This document shows positions 38,245 through 47,385 of a stretch of 54,355 nt of DNA, piece by piece. The notes under the pieces are model-generated. The model was not told where the DNA came from. It searched no databases and worked only from the letters and a program-made list of their open reading frames with translations. Made by a program: the position numbers and the translations under genes. How positions within the stretch are numbered: the stretch's first letter is position 1; each line of letters begins with the position of its first letter. The stretch is from an uncultured bacterium (GTDB taxonomy: Bacteria > Patescibacteriota > Microgenomatia > UBA1400 > UBA12108). The DNA lies in NCBI GenBank assembly GCA_903945195.1, contig CAJAUT010000013.1, forward strand, positions 75,473 through 129,827. Direction: 5' to 3'.

Positions 38245-38913
38245 ATGAAAAATATACTTGTTGCAGGTGGTACAGATGGGCTGGGACTGGAAATAGTTAA
38301 ATTACTTATTGAAGATACAAGTAATCATGTAATAGTCCTGGGTAGAAATCCTGAAAAATTGAAAAGCATAATTGGTAAAATAGATTTTTATAAAATTGAT
38401 GTCTCGAACGAAGTGGAGGTAGAAAATTTTGAAAAATCATTTCAGGTTCAACTAGACATTTTGATAATTTCAGTCGGAATTTTTGGTCATGGGAAGATAG
38501 AAGACTTTACTTTTGCACAGATAAGAAATAGCCTCGAGGTAAACTTGCTTGGACACATGTTTTTGACTAAGGCACTATTTTCACAATTACTACCGGGCTC
38601 ACGAGTCATTTCAATAAATTCTATGTCTGGCATTAATGCCACTAAAGAAAGGAGTCTCTTGTGTGCTGCCAAATGGGGGTTGCGAGGATTCTACAATGCA
38701 CTATCTGAGGAATGGAAGGGTAGAAATATTATGATAACTCAGATTTTCCCAGGTTTTTTTGATTCAGAATATATGGACAAAGTTGGAATTCCCAAAGATA
38801 AGGGTAAGGCAATAAAAAAGGAACTCATAGCAAAACAAATAGTTGGTGTATGCAATTTGCCGGATAATGTATACCTGCCAGAGATACAAATAAAGAATAT
38901 TTCTTACACATGA
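38245..38913 (+). CDS. Short-chain dehydrogenase/reductase
   Basis: MKNILVAGGTDGLGLEIVKLL; VISINSMSG and catalytic-type K region. Start moved from 38236 (TTG) to ATG. Confidence 0.85.
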   Translation: MKNILVAGGTDGLGLEIVKLLIEDTSNHVIVLGRNPEKLKSIIGKIDFYKIDVSNEVEVENFEKSFQVQLDILIISVGIFGHGKIEDFTFAQIRNSLEVNLLGHMFLTKALFSQLLPGSRVISINSMSGINATKERSLLCAAKWGLRGFYNALSEEWKGRNIMITQIFPGFFDSEYMDKVGIPKDKGKAIKKELIAKQIVGVCNLPDNVYLPEIQIKNISYT

Positions 38914-39365
38914 ACATACATGCTTTGGAAAAAGATCTAGTTAGTCGAATCAAGTTGTGCGATGAATTTTTTACGTCTATACAATTGGATAAAACATACA
39001 AACTTCACTACTACACTGTTTTTACAAAGAGTGAATTTGAAAAAAAACAATTCGTAGAATTACTTAATAGTAAATTTAAGTTGATTGATTCTAGTAATGG
39101 AATTATGTTTAAGGCCGATGGAAATTCTTTTTTGTCCAAGCATGTACGTTTTATCAGAGTCCGTAATCCTGATGATAGTTCTACCCTTATCGCAGGTGAT
39201 GTGATCAAAGAAGATATAGATATCGTTGGCAAATATTTAGTAAGAAATAATATTGACTATTCGATAATCAAAAGGCTAGAGAATACAATAATTGAAATAG
39301 AGTCTTTTAATAAGCAAGTTGCTATCTACTTTCCAGAATCTCACTTTCTCAATAAATACTATTAA
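38910..39365 (+). CDS. Hypothetical protein, translationally coupled to the SDR
   Basis: 151 aa; ATGA overlap with the upstream SDR stop. Confidence 0.6.
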   Translation: MNIHALEKDLVSRIKLCDEFFTSIQLDKTYKLHYYTVFTKSEFEKKQFVELLNSKFKLIDSSNGIMFKADGNSFLSKHVRFIRVRNPDDSSTLIAGDVIKEDIDIVGKYLVRNNIDYSIIKRLENTIIEIESFNKQVAIYFPESHFLNKYY

Positions 39366-39787
39366 ACCAATTTTTCGTCAAGTATTTTACTTATAGTACC
39401 CCTGGTGACATCTAGTAAGTTTGATAATTTGATCGCTTCTGAAAGCGAGAACCATTTAGCTTCCTGGATTTCGTCGTTGTCGAGTTTTAGAGTTGGATCA
39501 CCCACCACGTGACACAAACACTGGAGACCGACAAAATGTTTTTGATCGTGAAAGTTTGGGTCAAAGACAAACTGAACTGCCTCAATGACATGGCCAAAGA
39601 CGACCGTGAGCCCAAGCTCTTCCATGGCTTCTCGTACAACTGTGTCTTGGTATTTTTCTCCCCACTCGATGTGTCCGCCCATGACTACCCATTTGCCAGG
39701 CCATTTATATGATTTAACTAGAAGGATTTCATTTTTGTCATTTAAGATGAAGCAACCAACTACGATTTTGGGTAATTGTTTGTCCAT
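39362..39787 (-). CDS. NUDIX hydrolase
   Basis: Nudix box GGHIEWGEKYQDTVVREAMEELGL. Confidence 0.93.
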   Translation of the reverse strand: MDKQLPKIVVGCFILNDKNEILLVKSYKWPGKWVVMGGHIEWGEKYQDTVVREAMEELGLTVVFGHVIEAVQFVFDPNFHDQKHFVGLQCLCHVVGDPTLKLDNDEIQEAKWFSLSEAIKLSNLLDVTRGTISKILDEKLV

Positions 39788-39875
39788 ATGATTATTTTAG
39801 CACCCTACAGGGTCGGACCCTGAAGACTAGCGCGAAGTTTGGTGGCAAAGTAGAGATGCATGTTTGTATGTAAAG

Positions 39876-40217
39876 TTATTCTGGGAATTTTATTAATTGT
39901 ATGCTCACAGGTTTACTATTATACAATTCTTTGGAAATTGAAAATGGAGAAATGCTTGTAGCTGCTAACGTGTTAAGTGAAGCTAAAGATAATCTACCGA
40001 TAATTTCATAAATACTGTCTTTCTGATCAAATGATCCTGAAAATGGGAGTTGATCACTCAATATGAGCGCGCCACTAATGTTAACGGCTCCATTCAGATA
40101 AAGTTGGGTTATTAGATATTGTGGGTCGGGAATATTCATATGTTCCAAAAAACCCCAAGCTGCTTCTGAGTTGCGAGCTCGGAAAACACTACCCATATAT
40201 AGTAAATTTTCAGACAT
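39876..40217 (-). CDS. Hypothetical protein
   Basis: MSENLLYMGSVFRARNSEAAWGFLEHMN; start moved because the ORF-track start contains a TATAAT box. Confidence 0.5.
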   Translation of the reverse strand: MSENLLYMGSVFRARNSEAAWGFLEHMNIPDPQYLITQLYLNGAVNISGALILSDQLPFSGSFDQKDSIYEIIGRLSLASLNTLAATSISPFSISKELYNSKPVSIQLIKFPE

Positions 40218-40245
40218 GGCTAGATTATAAATCAATGGTCAAACC

Positions 40246-40270
40246 AAAAGCCCCCTTGCGGGGGCTTTTT
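40246..40270 (-). terminator. Rho-independent terminator after dnaK
   Basis: AAAAGCCCCC-TTGC-GGGGGCTTTTT perfect hairpin, just downstream of the dnaK stop. Confidence 0.85.
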
Positions 40271-40290
40271 AGGTTTAGTAACAATAATTC

Positions 40291-42222
40291 TTATTTCTTT
40301 TTCTTTTTGGGCTCTTCTTCGACTACTTCGCCTTCTTCAGCGCCATTTGTGGCATCTGCTGATTGTTTGGCTTGCTCGGCTTTGGCAGCATCTTCAGGCG
40401 AAGGAGCTGATTCGGCAGCGGCCTTGTAAAGGCGCTCGCCGTATTTAGAGAGAGATTCGGAAGCTTTTTTGTAGAGTTCATCGATAGACTCTACAGTTGC
40501 ATCTGACTTATCTTTAGCTTCTTTTAGAGCTTTGATAGATTCTTCTATCTCTTTCTTTTCATCTTCAGTGATTTTGTCACCGGCATCCTTGACCGATTTT
40601 TCGGCGGTAAAGATAAGAGTTTCGGCTTCGTTTCTTTTGTCGACGAGCTCTTTCTTCTTCTTGTCTTCACCCGCGTATTTCTCAGCTTCCTGCTTCATGC
40701 GCTCGACCTCTTCATCGGTCAAGTTGGTAGCATTTTGAATAGAGATCTTTTGCTCTTTGCCGGTACCTTTGTCTTTGGCACTCACGTGCAAGATACCTGA
40801 AGCATCGATGTCAAAGGTGACTTCGATCTGTGGTACACCACGAGGTGCTGGGGCGATACCGTCTAGGACAAAACGACCTAATGTCTTGTTGTCGGCAGCC
40901 ATAGGACGCTCACCTTGCAAGATATTGATCTCGACCTGAGGTTGATTGTCTGCTGCAGTTGAGAAGACCTGACTCTTGCTAGTTGGGACGGTCGTATTCC
41001 TATCAATGAGCGGGGTGCGGACACTACCCATGGTCTCGATACCGAGAGTAAGAGGTGTGACGTCTAGGAGTAGTACGTCATGGACTTCGCCACCTAGAAT
41101 ACCTGCTTGGATAGCTGCACCTACTGCCACGACCTCGTCTGGATTGACGCCTTTGTGGGGCTCTTTGCCAAAGAAGTCTGCTACGGCTTTTTGCACAGCT
41201 GGCATACGAGTCTGACCACCCACGAGCACGATCTCATCGATCTCTGAGGTTTTGACTTTTGCATCGCTTAAACATTTTTTAACTGGTTCCATGGAGCGCT
41301 TGATCAAGTCAGCAGTTAACTCTTCGAGTTTGGCGCGGGAAATCTTCATGGTCAAATGTAGAGGACCATTTGGGCCTTGGGTGATAAAAGGCTGATTGAT
41401 CTCTGCTTCCATAGAGGTAGAGAGCTCGATCTTGGCTTTTTCGGCACTGTCGCGAACTCTTTGTAGGGCCTGCTTGTCGCTAGACAAATCAACACCATTT
41501 TCTTTTTTAAATTCTGCCACGATATGTTCGATGATTTTGCTATCAAAATCATCACCACCAAGGAATGTATCGCCATTGGTAGCTTTGACTTCAAAGACTC
41601 CGTCACCGATTTCTAGGACTGAGATATCAAAGGTTCCACCACCTAGATCGTAGACGGCGATCTTACCTGATTTCTTTTTGTCTAGTCCATAAGCTAGAGC
41701 GGCGGCAGTGGGCTCATTGACTATGCGTTTGACTTCTAGACCTGCGATCTTGCCGGCTTGCATAGTGGCTTGGCGCTGAGAGTCGTCAAAATAAGCTGGG
41801 ACGGTGATGACGGCTGAGTCGACCTTGGTGCCCAAGTAAGCTTCGGCGTCGGCTTTGGCTTTTTGGAGGATTTTGGCAGAGATTTCTTGGGGTGAGTAGA
41901 CTTTGCCGTCCACTTTGACACTGGCCATATCGTCTTTGCCGGCGACTATTTCGTAGGCGACCTTCTTCATGGTGTCTTTAACCATGGCGTCACCTAGTTT
42001 GCGACCCATTAAGCGTTTTACACTATAAATAGTGTTTTTACTATTTAAGATCATTTGGTTTTTGGCTACTGCCCCAACCAAGTTTTTGACTGGCTCGACG
42101 ATAGATGGGAAGGTGTTGGTACCTTCGTGTAAAGGTATTACTTTGGCTTTACCGCCTTCCATGACTGCTACACAACTATTTGTGGTACCTAAATCGATAC
42201 CGATGGTTTTTGAGTTTGACAT
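40291..42222 (-). CDS. dnaK: Chaperone protein DnaK
   Basis: [49 protein letters not shown]; upstream AAGGAG. Confidence 0.98.
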   Translation of the reverse strand: MSNSKTIGIDLGTTNSCVAVMEGGKAKVIPLHEGTNTFPSIVEPVKNLVGAVAKNQMILNSKNTIYSVKRLMGRKLGDAMVKDTMKKVAYEIVAGKDDMASVKVDGKVYSPQEISAKILQKAKADAEAYLGTKVDSAVITVPAYFDDSQRQATMQAGKIAGLEVKRIVNEPTAAALAYGLDKKKSGKIAVYDLGGGTFDISVLEIGDGVFEVKATNGDTFLGGDDFDSKIIEHIVAEFKKENGVDLSSDKQALQRVRDSAEKAKIELSTSMEAEINQPFITQGPNGPLHLTMKISRAKLEELTADLIKRSMEPVKKCLSDAKVKTSEIDEIVLVGGQTRMPAVQKAVADFFGKEPHKGVNPDEVVAVGAAIQAGILGGEVHDVLLLDVTPLTLGIETMGSVRTPLIDRNTTVPTSKSQVFSTAADNQPQVEINILQGERPMAADNKTLGRFVLDGIAPAPRGVPQIEVTFDIDASGILHVSAKDKGTGKEQKISIQNATNLTDEEVERMKQEAEKYAGEDKKKKELVDKRNEAETLIFTAEKSVKDAGDKITEDEKKEIEESIKALKEAKDKSDATVESIDELYKKASESLSKYGERLYKAAAESAPSPEDAAKAEQAKQSADATNGAEEGEVVEEEPKKKKK

Positions 42223-42262
42223 AATTGTCTCCTTGTAAATTAGTAATTAATTTTAGTCCCTT

Positions 42263-42312
42263 AGGGTCAGACCTTCCCTTCGGATTGGGCACTTCCATCA
42301 AGGTCTGACCCT
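42263..42312. repeat. Inverted repeat (13-bp perfect arms) over the grpE 3' end
   Basis: AGGGTCAGACCTT (42263-42275) and AAGGTCTGACCCT (42300-42312), 24-nt loop. Confidence 0.85.
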
Positions 42313-42767
42313 TTGGGTACAGACGCGGTGGGTGCCTGGGAGCCAGATCCCACTACAACTCGAGCGGTGCGCAACACTCGGTCATGCAAGCGGTAGCCTG
42401 GGCGGATAACTTTGATCACTTTGTCTTTTTCTCCTTCACCCATTTCCTGACATTCCATAGATGATGGGTCATAAAGACCATCTGTTTTAACCTCTACTAC
42501 GCCTTCATCAACTAGGAGTTTGTCAAAAGAAGATAGGATCATATTTAGACTTTGATCCTTAATTTGGACGCTCGCTAAACCTAGATGATCGCGGATATCT
42601 AGAAGTTTGGTCAGGAGATTGGACGTGGCGAATTTGATGACACTAGAGCTTTGCTCGCTAAATCTACGCTCGAGATTGGCATAGTCTGCGAGGGCGCGGG
42701 CTAGACTAGATTCTAGCTGGGCGATTTTGGGATCAATTTGTGGTTCAGTTTTTGTTTGTTTTTTCAT
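42267..42767 (-). CDS. grpE: Nucleotide exchange factor GrpE
   Basis: LARALADYANLERRFSEQ and VIKVIRPGYRLHDRVLRTARVVVGSG; between hrcA and dnaK. Confidence 0.93.
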   Translation of the reverse strand: MKKQTKTEPQIDPKIAQLESSLARALADYANLERRFSEQSSSVIKFATSNLLTKLLDIRDHLGLASVQIKDQSLNMILSSFDKLLVDEGVVEVKTDGLYDPSSMECQEMGEGEKDKVIKVIRPGYRLHDRVLRTARVVVGSGSQAPTASVPKGSDLDGSAQSEGKV

Positions 42768-42771
42768 AAAT

Positions 42772-43503
42772 TTAACTCCAACTGGCTGATATTTCGTCGA
42801 TTAAGCTAGACATGTGACGAAGCATAGGCATGACGTAGGGATAATTGAGGCGAGCTGGACCGATGACACCGATGTGACCTGTTTGACCGCCGGCTGAGTA
42901 ATCTAGATAAGCCATGGCACAAGGATAGAGATATTCGTTGCCAAACTCGTCGCCTAGGACAATATGAAAAGGCTGGAGGTCTTCGGTGCGAGCAAATATT
43001 CCTTCCATTTGTTTCCAGGACTCGATCATAGATAGGACTTGGCGGGTCACATCTATATCAAAAAACTCTGGAAGAGATAAGAGGTTGGAGTAGCCGGCGG
43101 AGTAGATTGAGCCGTCGCTAGAGGTGGCAAAACTAATATTGCCGGTTTTTTCAGATAGTACCTTAGTGGCTTCTTGTAAAAGCGTGTCTAGCTGTTTGCG
43201 ATGGTCCCAGATGCGCTCTTTGACGGAGACTTCCTCTGTGACGGAGAGATCTTCTTCGTGCATGAGTTCTGAGACATAAAGCTTGAGGGCAATTGGGGTC
43301 GGTATACGGCCAGCGGAGGTGTGTGGCTGCTTGAGATAACCTAGATCTTCAAGACGCACCATTTCGTTGCGGATCGTGGCTGGCGAGACGCCAAGATTGA
43401 ATTTTTTGTCGAGGGTGTCTGAGCCGATTGGCTCACCGGTTGAAGTATATTCTTCAACTACGGCTTTGATAATTTGGATTTGACGTGGACTTAATGGTTT
43501 CAT
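42772..43503 (-). CDS. hrcA: Heat-inducible transcription repressor HrcA (short form)
   Basis: MKPLSPRQIQIIKAVVEEYTSTGEPIGSDTLDKKFNLGVSPATIRNEMVRLEDLGYLKQPHTSAGRIPT; C-terminal GHIGVIGPARLNYPYVMPML. Confidence 0.94.
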   Translation of the reverse strand: MKPLSPRQIQIIKAVVEEYTSTGEPIGSDTLDKKFNLGVSPATIRNEMVRLEDLGYLKQPHTSAGRIPTPIALKLYVSELMHEEDLSVTEEVSVKERIWDHRKQLDTLLQEATKVLSEKTGNISFATSSDGSIYSAGYSNLLSLPEFFDIDVTRQVLSMIESWKQMEGIFARTEDLQPFHIVLGDEFGNEYLYPCAMAYLDYSAGGQTGHIGVIGPARLNYPYVMPMLRHMSSLIDEISASWS

Positions 43504-43527
43504 ATATTGCGAATCCAAGTAATGTAA

Positions 43528-43554
43528 TTAGCACTATGATAGCGAGAGTGCTAG
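43528..43554 (-). promoter_or_regulatory. CIRCE operator
   Basis: Plus strand TTAGCACTA-TGATAGCGA-GAGTGCTAG: consensus TTAGCACTC-N9-GAGTGCTAA with one mismatch per arm. Confidence 0.93.
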
Positions 43555-43564
43555 GATGTGTCAA
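43536..43564 (-). promoter_or_regulatory. hrcA-grpE-dnaK promoter overlapping CIRCE
   Basis: Minus strand TTGACA (43559-43564), 17 nt, TATCAT (43536-43541). Confidence 0.8.
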
Positions 43565-43574
43565 GTAGGGAAAA

Positions 43575-45362
43575 TTAGATCTTTAGGATTTCGGTGAAGG
43601 CTTCCTGGGGGACGGAGACTGAGCCCATTTGCTTCATCTTTTTCTTGCCCCGCTTTTGCTTGTTTAGGAGTTTTTTGTTGCGGGAGATATCGCCACCATG
43701 GAGCTTGGCTTCCACGTCTTTGCGGAAAGCTTTAACTGTCGAGCGAGCGATGATCTTGCCACCGATTGTGGCTTGGATGGCTACTTCGATCAGAGACCTG
43801 GGGATGAGCTCAGCTAGTTTGTCTACGATCACGCGAGCCCTCGACTCTGCAGAGAAGCGAGGCGAGACAAAAGAGAGTGCTTCGGCTGGGTCACCATTTA
43901 AAAGTACGTCTACTTTGGCGGCGTCGACTGGGCCATAGCCTGCATGGTCGTACTGTACTGAGGCATAACCTGATGAAACAGACTTGAGACGATCATAAAA
44001 ATTGGTGATGAGCTCAGAGAGTGGCATAAGATAGTTCAGGCGTACACGAGAACTGACGTACTGCATATCGATAAACTCGGCCCTTTTACCTTGGGTGAGC
44101 TCCATAATGCCACCGACATATTGTTCTGGGGTGTAGATCGTGAGGGTGACCATGGGCTCTTCGATATTTAAGATAGACTCTGGAGCGGGCCAGTCGGCCG
44201 GTGAAGAAATCTCGATTTTTTCACTGTTTCGTAGAGTCATTTTGTATGGCACGGAGGGCGCGGTATTTACAACCTGCACCTCAAACTCGCGGGACAAACG
44301 CTCGGTGACGATCTCAGCGTGTAAGATGCCAAGGAACCCTACGCGGAAACCGTGGCCCAGGGCGGGACTAGAAGCGGCGTGGTAGGTGAGTGAAGCATCG
44401 TTTAGAGCTAGTTTGCCTAGTGCGTCAACTAGATTGCGATAATCGACGGCGTCAATTGGGTAGATATCCATAAATACCATGGGTTGTGGACGCTGATAAC
44501 CTTCAACTGGTGTGATTATGGCACCAAAAGTAGTCAAGGTATCACCGATTGTGACTGAGCGAATATCTTTGTGGCCTGTTGCGATATACCCCACCTCCCC
44601 TACTTCGATATGGTCAGAAGCCCGCATGTCAGGAGAGAAAAATCCTATTTCAAGGGGCGAGAGTTTTTCTTTGGAAGCAAAAAGCATGAGATTGTCGCGA
44701 TTTTTTTTGTTGATTTCACCAGAAATTACTTTGACAAAGGCGATCACGCCTTTATGCGTATCGAAGGTAGAGTTAAAAACCAATGCTCGCAGTCCCTCGA
44801 CTTCGCTCGGGATCTTCGCTTCGCTACGAGGACAAGGAATACGAGTAATGATGGCATCTAGCAGCTCTGTAACCCCTATTCCGGACTTGGCAGAGCCAAA
44901 GATGATGTCTTCTTGTTTAAAACCTAGAATCTCGATGATCTCTAGTGCGACGCGCTCAGGCTCGGCGGCTTGCATGTCTATTTTGTTTACAAAAGGAATA
45001 ATGGTTAAACCTGCATCTTTGGCTTTGTCAAAATTGGCGATAGTTTGGGCTTGGATACCTTTGGTGGCGTCTACTACTAGCACTGCTCCTTCGCAGGCAT
45101 GCAGAGCACGAGAAACTTCGTAAGAAAAGTCCACGTGTCCGGGAGTATCGATCAAGTTTAAAATCTTATCCTGGTACAACATGCGGACGGGTGCTAGCTT
45201 GATTGTGATGCCTCGTTCTACCTCTATGGGATTGCTATCCATGAGACGAACGGTGCCACCCATGGCTACAGTGCCAGTGGCTTCTAGGAGCCTATCAGTC
45301 AAGGTAGTTTTGCCATGATCGATATGTGCGATGATAGAAAAATTGCGAATTTGAGATATCAT
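43575..45362 (-). CDS. lepA: Elongation factor 4 (LepA)
   Basis: IRNFSIIAHIDHGKTTLTDRLLE, DTPGHVDFSYEVSR, C-terminal KKMKQMGSVSVPQEAF. Confidence 0.97.
   Translation of the reverse strand: MISQIRNFSIIAHIDHGKTTLTDRLLEATGTVAMGGTVRLMDSNPIEVERGITIKLAPVRMLYQDKILNLIDTPGHVDFSYEVSRALHACEGAVLVVDATKGIQAQTIANFDKAKDAGLTIIPFVNKIDMQAAEPERVALEIIEILGFKQEDIIFGSAKSGIGVTELLDAIITRIPCPRSEAKIPSEVEGLRALVFNSTFDTHKGVIAFVKVISGEINKKNRDNLMLFASKEKLSPLEIGFFSPDMRASDHIEVGEVGYIATGHKDIRSVTIGDTLTTFGAIITPVEGYQRPQPMVFMDIYPIDAVDYRNLVDALGKLALNDASLTYHAASSPALGHGFRVGFLGILHAEIVTERLSREFEVQVVNTAPSVPYKMTLRNSEKIEISSPADWPAPESILNIEEPMVTLTIYTPEQYVGGIMELTQGKRAEFIDMQYVSSRVRLNYLMPLSELITNFYDRLKSVSSGYASVQYDHAGYGPVDAAKVDVLLNGDPAEALSFVSPRFSAESRARVIVDKLAELIPRSLIEVAIQATIGGKIIARSTVKAFRKDVEAKLHGGDISRNKKLLNKQKRGKKKMKQMGSVSVPQEAFTEILKI
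44793..44832. repeat. Imperfect palindromic repeat-like sequence inside lepA
   Basis: tccctcgacttcgctcgggatcttcgcttcgctacgagga; encodes RSEAKIPSEVEG in the LepA linker. Confidence 0.5.
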
Positions 45363-45388
45363 GACATGATTATACCTTATACCAGAGG

Positions 45389-47044
45389 TTAGATTGGAGT
45401 TTCGGTATTTTCTAGAGATTCGGTTGAGGCGCCAAGTGACGAGCGCCAGTTGCCTAGTTTTTTGGCAAGAGCGACAAACACCTCTAGTTCTCTGATCCGC
45501 AGCAGATAAGAAACTGAGATATAAACTATGATGCCAATTACCATGACCGTAATAGTGAGCAAGATGAGGGGCAGAGTATGAGTAGTATCAAAGATAAGTT
45601 GATCTAGTACGCGTAGTGGCACCCAAAGACTAATAGTCGTGATCACGGCGGCAAGTAACATCTTGAGGAAAGGACCAAGTATCTCACGCAAAGAAAATTG
45701 GGCTACCCTGTAGAGAATAATTGTCAGAATAGAAGTCTCTAGGATGTCGGCAACAGTGATGGCAAAAGCCATACCCAAGATACCTGTGCGCAGGACAAAC
45801 AACAAATAATAACTTAGACTCACATTGATGGTAGTAGAGACAAGATTGATGATAAAGGGAGTCTTGGTATCGTGAAGCGAGTAAAAAACACGAATGATGA
45901 TATGAGAAAGTGAGCCTGCGGCGATAGCTAAAGCAAACATCGCGACTAACTTGCCTGTTAAAACTGTTTCTGCCCATGGGAAAGAACCGGCTCCATAAGC
46001 TAGACGAACTAGAGGGATGCGTAAAACCAAGATGACCACACTGGCGGGTAGTGCCAGATACAGCATTTGCAAAATTGCGTCATTAACCATTTTAGCTAAG
46101 CCCTTTAGGTTGTTTTTGGCGGTTTCTTTGGCAAAAAATGGAAGTGAAGCCTGCCCTATTGTGACTCCAATCAAGCGAATCGGAAGATTGGTGAGTTGCT
46201 GCGCGATAGAGATGATAGTCACCGTGCCACTACCTAACCATGAAGAAAAGGCAATGAGAGTAGTCTGCTCTATTTGAGCCAGGGAAAGCGTGATCATACG
46301 AGGAACCATGAGTCTCGACATTTCTTTGATTGCAGGGTGTTTGTAGATGATGGGCTTGTAACTAAAGCCTAGTTTTGAGGCTAGGGGAAGTTGGGCTAAT
46401 AGATGTAAAAGTGCCCCTATTACAACACCAAGAGCAGGACCCATGATACCCATGGATTTACTAAATAGAATGGTGCCCAAAATGATTCCCACGTTATAGA
46501 GACTAGGGGCAAAAGCTGGAACTAAAAATCTTTTGTGTGACTGGATAATACCAGTAATAAATGAGGAAAAACCAAACAATACTTGGGCACTAGCCATGAT
46601 ACGAGTAAGGTTTACCATCAGAGCAATCTGAGTATCATTAAATCCACCAGCTACTAAGCGACAAAGAGGTTCTGCCCAGATAAGAATAATAATTGTGAAG
46701 ATGAGCATGATCCCTACCACGGTATTGATCATCGAAGAAGCGATAATGCTAGCCTCTTCCCTCTTTTCGTGTTCCAAATACCTACTAAAAACAGGGATAA
46801 AAGCAGAAGAGAGTGCTCCGACAATAAGGATCTGGAAAATGGTATCTGGGATACGAAAAGCTGCCCAAAAAACATCAAGAACGCTTTTGTCAGCGAAAAA
46901 ATAACTTATTAATAGTCTAGTGCGAATAAAGCCAAGCAAGGCTGAAACAAGCGTAGCAAACATAATAACTGCTGCGGCCGATAATATAGAAGAATTTTCT
47001 TTGGAGATAAGATCTTTACTGTTTTGCATGAACCTTTTAAACAT
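45389..47044 (-). CDS. murJ: Lipid II flippase MurJ/MviN
   Basis: Polytopic MviN-type protein: DVFWAAFRIPDTIFQILIVGALSSAFIPVFSRYL. Start taken as MFKRFMQN instead of the upstream GTG. Confidence 0.94.
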   Translation of the reverse strand: MFKRFMQNSKDLISKENSSILSAAAVIMFATLVSALLGFIRTRLLISYFFADKSVLDVFWAAFRIPDTIFQILIVGALSSAFIPVFSRYLEHEKREEASIIASSMINTVVGIMLIFTIIILIWAEPLCRLVAGGFNDTQIALMVNLTRIMASAQVLFGFSSFITGIIQSHKRFLVPAFAPSLYNVGIILGTILFSKSMGIMGPALGVVIGALLHLLAQLPLASKLGFSYKPIIYKHPAIKEMSRLMVPRMITLSLAQIEQTTLIAFSSWLGSGTVTIISIAQQLTNLPIRLIGVTIGQASLPFFAKETAKNNLKGLAKMVNDAILQMLYLALPASVVILVLRIPLVRLAYGAGSFPWAETVLTGKLVAMFALAIAAGSLSHIIIRVFYSLHDTKTPFIINLVSTTINVSLSYYLLFVLRTGILGMAFAITVADILETSILTIILYRVAQFSLREILGPFLKMLLAAVITTISLWVPLRVLDQLIFDTTHTLPLILLTITVMVIGIIVYISVSYLLRIRELEVFVALAKKLGNWRSSLGASTESLENTETPI

Positions 47045-47050
47045 AATGGT

Positions 47051-47100
47051 AGTGTACCCCACGGCTAGTGATTGCGTAAGTAGGAGGCTACCTGTATAAT
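47051..47100. promoter_or_regulatory. Divergent murJ/rpsT promoters with overlapping -35 boxes
   Basis: Plus: TTGCGT (47072-47077)-N17-TATAAT (47095-47100). Minus: TTACGC (47074-47079)-N17-TACACT (47051-47056). Confidence 0.6.
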
Positions 47101-47107
47101 CCCCCTC

Positions 47108-47347
47108 ATGCCACTTACAAAATCAGCAATCAAAAAAGCACGCGTAGATAAACGTCGCACACTTTCAAACCTTACCGCTAAAGGTAGGCTTAAAACTACG
47201 ATCAAGGATGCTCGTGCCAACCCAAGTTTAGAAACCTTGAAAAAGCTATATTCTGCTATGGACAAAGCTGTCAAGCACCATTTGGTAGCTAAAGGTCATG
47301 CAAGTAGACTAAAGTCTAGAATTTCCAAGCTAAGTAAAAAGAAGTAA
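47108..47347 (+). CDS. rpsT: 30S ribosomal protein S20
   Basis: SAIKKARVDKRRTLSNLTAKGRLKTTIKDA...KAVKHHLVAKGHASRLKSRISKL. Confidence 0.92.
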   Translation: MPLTKSAIKKARVDKRRTLSNLTAKGRLKTTIKDARANPSLETLKKLYSAMDKAVKHHLVAKGHASRLKSRISKLSKKK

Positions 47348-47385
47348 GACAAGATTTTTTTCCGTAGACACGTTATACTGGATTA

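Noticed and set aside
44512-45123. 203-aa plus-strand ORF inside lepA
   Set aside because: Antisense to conserved LepA G-domain; no recognisable protein features.
47065-47274. 69-aa minus-strand ORF overlapping rpsT
   Set aside because: Antisense to S20; would begin inside rpsT and end next to the murJ promoter.
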